From: Treponema sp. UBA4307 | GTDB taxonomy: Bacteria > Spirochaetota > Spirochaetia > Treponematales > Treponemataceae | Reading direction: 5' to 3' | Assembly: GCA_002394685.1 (NCBI GenBank) | Contig: DGUP01000033.1 | Span: 1-61,359, forward strand | DNA length: 61,359 nucleotides | Shown here: positions 59,985 to 61,359 of the stretch, piece after piece | How positions within the stretch are numbered: the first letter of the stretch is position 1 | Layout of the letters: the number at the start of each line of letters is the position of its first letter | Translations under genes and position numbers: made by a program | Notes under the pieces: model-generated | The model's database searches: none | The model's input: only the letters and a program-made list of their open reading frames with translations | Told to the model about the DNA's origin: nothing

Positions 59985-61359
59985 TCAATATCCCATATCC
60001 TGCAAATCTTCTATGGCAGATTCCAGTTTACAGTCCAGATCTCTGGTTAAATCTGAAGCCGGCATCTGGCTGATTAAATCCCTGAGGTAGAGGAAGAGGG
60101 ATTTTATCTTTTCAGGGCTGTTATTTTCTTCAGCTGCATGTTCATAATCATCCTCTGCCATTTCATTGCGCATATGTTCTGCAGCATTAAGGAAACTTTC
60201 GTTATTTCCAGTAAGTCTGCTGATAAGGTATTCCAGCTGAAGATATTCCTTACTTGAATAGAAAAGTTTTCTGCTTTCTTCAGGAAGATAATCTGCAAGT
60301 TTTTTCAAGGTGATGAGCAGGCTTAAGGTTTCATCATTACTTTCGTTAACAAGGCCTGTATCAAGTTTTGGGTCTGCAGCAGGAATATTTTCTGCTTCTT
60401 CCTTTCTTGAATTGTTTACAAATTCCTTAAGGGCATCAATTCCAGGGATGATTGTTTCCGGTTCGTCTCCTGCATCACTAAGGAGGGAATCTACTGTAGG
60501 AACTTCATCTTCCGGACTAACAGTCTTTTCCGGCTCAGTTTTTTTATCCAGTGCGTCAAAAACTGCGGCTGTATCTTCAGGAATTACATCACTTAATTCG
60601 TAATTGCTGCCAACTGCCAGGTCTCCTTCCTGAAGAGCCAGGGCTTCTTCGTCAGAAACGGTGTCTTCTTCATCCAGACTGTCCCGGCCTGCAGGAAGTC
60701 TGTCATTATCCAGAGAATTATTTTCATGGGGAAGATTTCCATCTTCTTCAACATTTTCCGTAAATCCAGGAGGAGTAAGTTCCATTTCCCCTTCTGATCC
60801 TTCAAAATCATCATTAAGGAAAGAGTCTTTAAGGAATGAAGATGGTTCTTCCACAAAATAGCCGTCGCTGGAAAGTTCAGCAGGATCTTCCTGAGAAAGA
60901 GAATCTCCTTTGTTCATCTGGGAATTTTCTTCATCCAGTGTAAGAGGAACGTTATTTTCCCTGGCAAGTTCTTCAATGCTTTCACTGTCTGCCGCATCTT
61001 CCTGTAACTCTTCAACTTCTTCAGCCTGGTCACTGCTTACATGGAAAGTTGCAGGGTCAATGTCTTCTATATCATTTACCGCACGAGCTTCGTGGGCAAG
61101 TTCATTTTCAAAAGCAGGATCGAAATCCTCCACAGACTCTGCCGCTGCCTCAAAATCCGCGAACTCAGATGATGGTGCAGACAGGTCGTCTGGAGAGAGG
61201 GCGCTGTCGTCAAAAGCGGCGGCACTTGAAGGTGCAGAGAAATCTTCTGGAGAGAGGGTTTCTTCGTTAAAGCCGGGGCCTGATGATGGTGCAGACAGGT
61301 CGTCTGGAGAGAGGGCGCTGTTGTCAAAAGCGGCGGCGCTTGAAGGTGCAGAGAAATCT
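59985..61359 (-). CDS. Acidic repeat protein, partial (5' end beyond the right edge)
   Basis: The frame stays open from the stop at 59985 to the right edge, so at least 458 codons are present and the start is outside the window. A GTG at 61133 would be an internal codon, since the upstream sequence is in frame and clearly coding. The N-terminal visible part is 19-residue repeats of Ser, Ala, Pro and Asp (DFSAPSSAAAFDNSALSPD type). The middle is strongly Asp/Glu-rich low complexity. The last 110 residues (TLSLLITLKKLADYLPEESRKLF onward) are helical and look folded. I see no known domain. An acidic disordered protein of the cytoplasm or surface is all that can be said. Confidence 0.75.
   Translation of the reverse strand, partial: DFSAPSSAAAFDNSALSPDDLSAPSSGPGFNEETLSPEDFSAPSSAAAFDDSALSPDDLSAPSSEFADFEAAAESVEDFDPAFENELAHEARAVNDIEDIDPATFHVSSDQAEEVEELQEDAADSESIEELARENNVPLTLDEENSQMNKGDSLSQEDPAELSSDGYFVEEPSSFLKDSFLNDDFEGSEGEMELTPPGFTENVEEDGNLPHENNSLDNDRLPAGRDSLDEEDTVSDEEALALQEGDLAVGSNYELSDVIPEDTAAVFDALDKKTEPEKTVSPEDEVPTVDSLLSDAGDEPETIIPGIDALKEFVNNSRKEEAENIPAADPKLDTGLVNESNDETLSLLITLKKLADYLPEESRKLFYSSKEYLQLEYLISRLTGNNESFLNAAEHMRNEMAEDDYEHAAEENNSPEKIKSLFLYLRDLISQMPASDLTRDLDCKLESAIEDLQDMGY
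61188..61358 (-). repeat. 57-bp in-frame tandem repeats, running off the edge
   Basis: Three 57-bp (19-codon) units are complete in the window, and a fourth starts at 61187. Alternate units are most alike (first and third differ at few bases; the DFSAPSSAAAF type alternates with DLSAPSSGPGF), so the true period is 114 bp. The block is much more GC-rich than its surroundings, which supports recent expansion. Confidence 0.9.

Overview
The window reads as a piece of a Treponema-type spirochaete chromosome, probably a host-associated gut or rumen lineage rather than T. pallidum. The support is a class I lysyl-tRNA synthetase, a single-chain dimeric glycyl-tRNA synthetase, loose spirochaetal lipoboxes (LGGC, LTSC, MISC, SMGC), BMP-type solute uptake, CarD, a fused IspDF, an ExbB/ExbD/TonB-like module in a genome that also has outer-membrane beta-barrels, and moderately AT-rich DNA with AT-rich spacers. 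I see no tRNA, rRNA, CRISPR array, transposase or phage gene, so this is mostly resident chromosome with a few lineage-specific genes and repeats.

Layout. 1-459 is a regulatory spacer with a likely structured small RNA ending in a strong terminator, followed by an HD-GYP-like gene (+). 1719-4973 (-) holds a catalytically degenerate aldo/keto reductase, glyQS and a membrane protein. 5035-11149 (+) is a MarR regulator and a four-gene BMP/RfuABCD-like ABC importer whose ATPase carries a 14-copy, 13-residue repeat. A secreted von Willebrand A protein (+) converges on lysS (-) at a bidirectional terminator. 14388-18898 (-) holds a SPOR/LapA pair and a folD-folE2-miaB operon. 19162-26384 (+) holds an outer-membrane barrel, an Asp-box lipoprotein, a RarA fusion, adk, carD and ispDF.

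26487-44944 is all on the minus strand. It contains a giant hendecad coiled-coil protein, a HAD phosphatase, and a likely long operon running from a 1541-residue 2-hydroxyacyl-CoA dehydratase/activase-like protein through a secreted protein, a large TPR protein and an outer-membrane barrel into ExbB, ExbD and TonB-like proteins. 45191-48546 (-) is a class III adenylate cyclase overlapping a membrane-anchored coiled-coil protein. murJ and an M24 peptidase (+) follow. A GC-rich multi-hairpin repeat then precedes a six-gene minus-strand operon (51739-59609): an LPP20-like/FGE-like protein, a lipoprotein, and a complete peptide-type ABC importer with both ATPase domains in one chain. The window ends inside an acidic protein with 57-bp repeats that runs off the right edge.

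How the genes fit together. Two import systems are complete (BMP-type and peptide-type). A proton-driven ExbBD/TonB-like module sits with its own candidate outer-membrane partner. Several large coiled-coil, TPR and acidic-repeat proteins look like envelope or cell-architecture components. The strongest candidates for undescribed biology are the hendecad filament-like protein, the TonB-like operon headed by an Fe-S activase-like protein, the FGE-like/lipoprotein/peptide-importer operon, and the repeat-tailed ABC ATPase.
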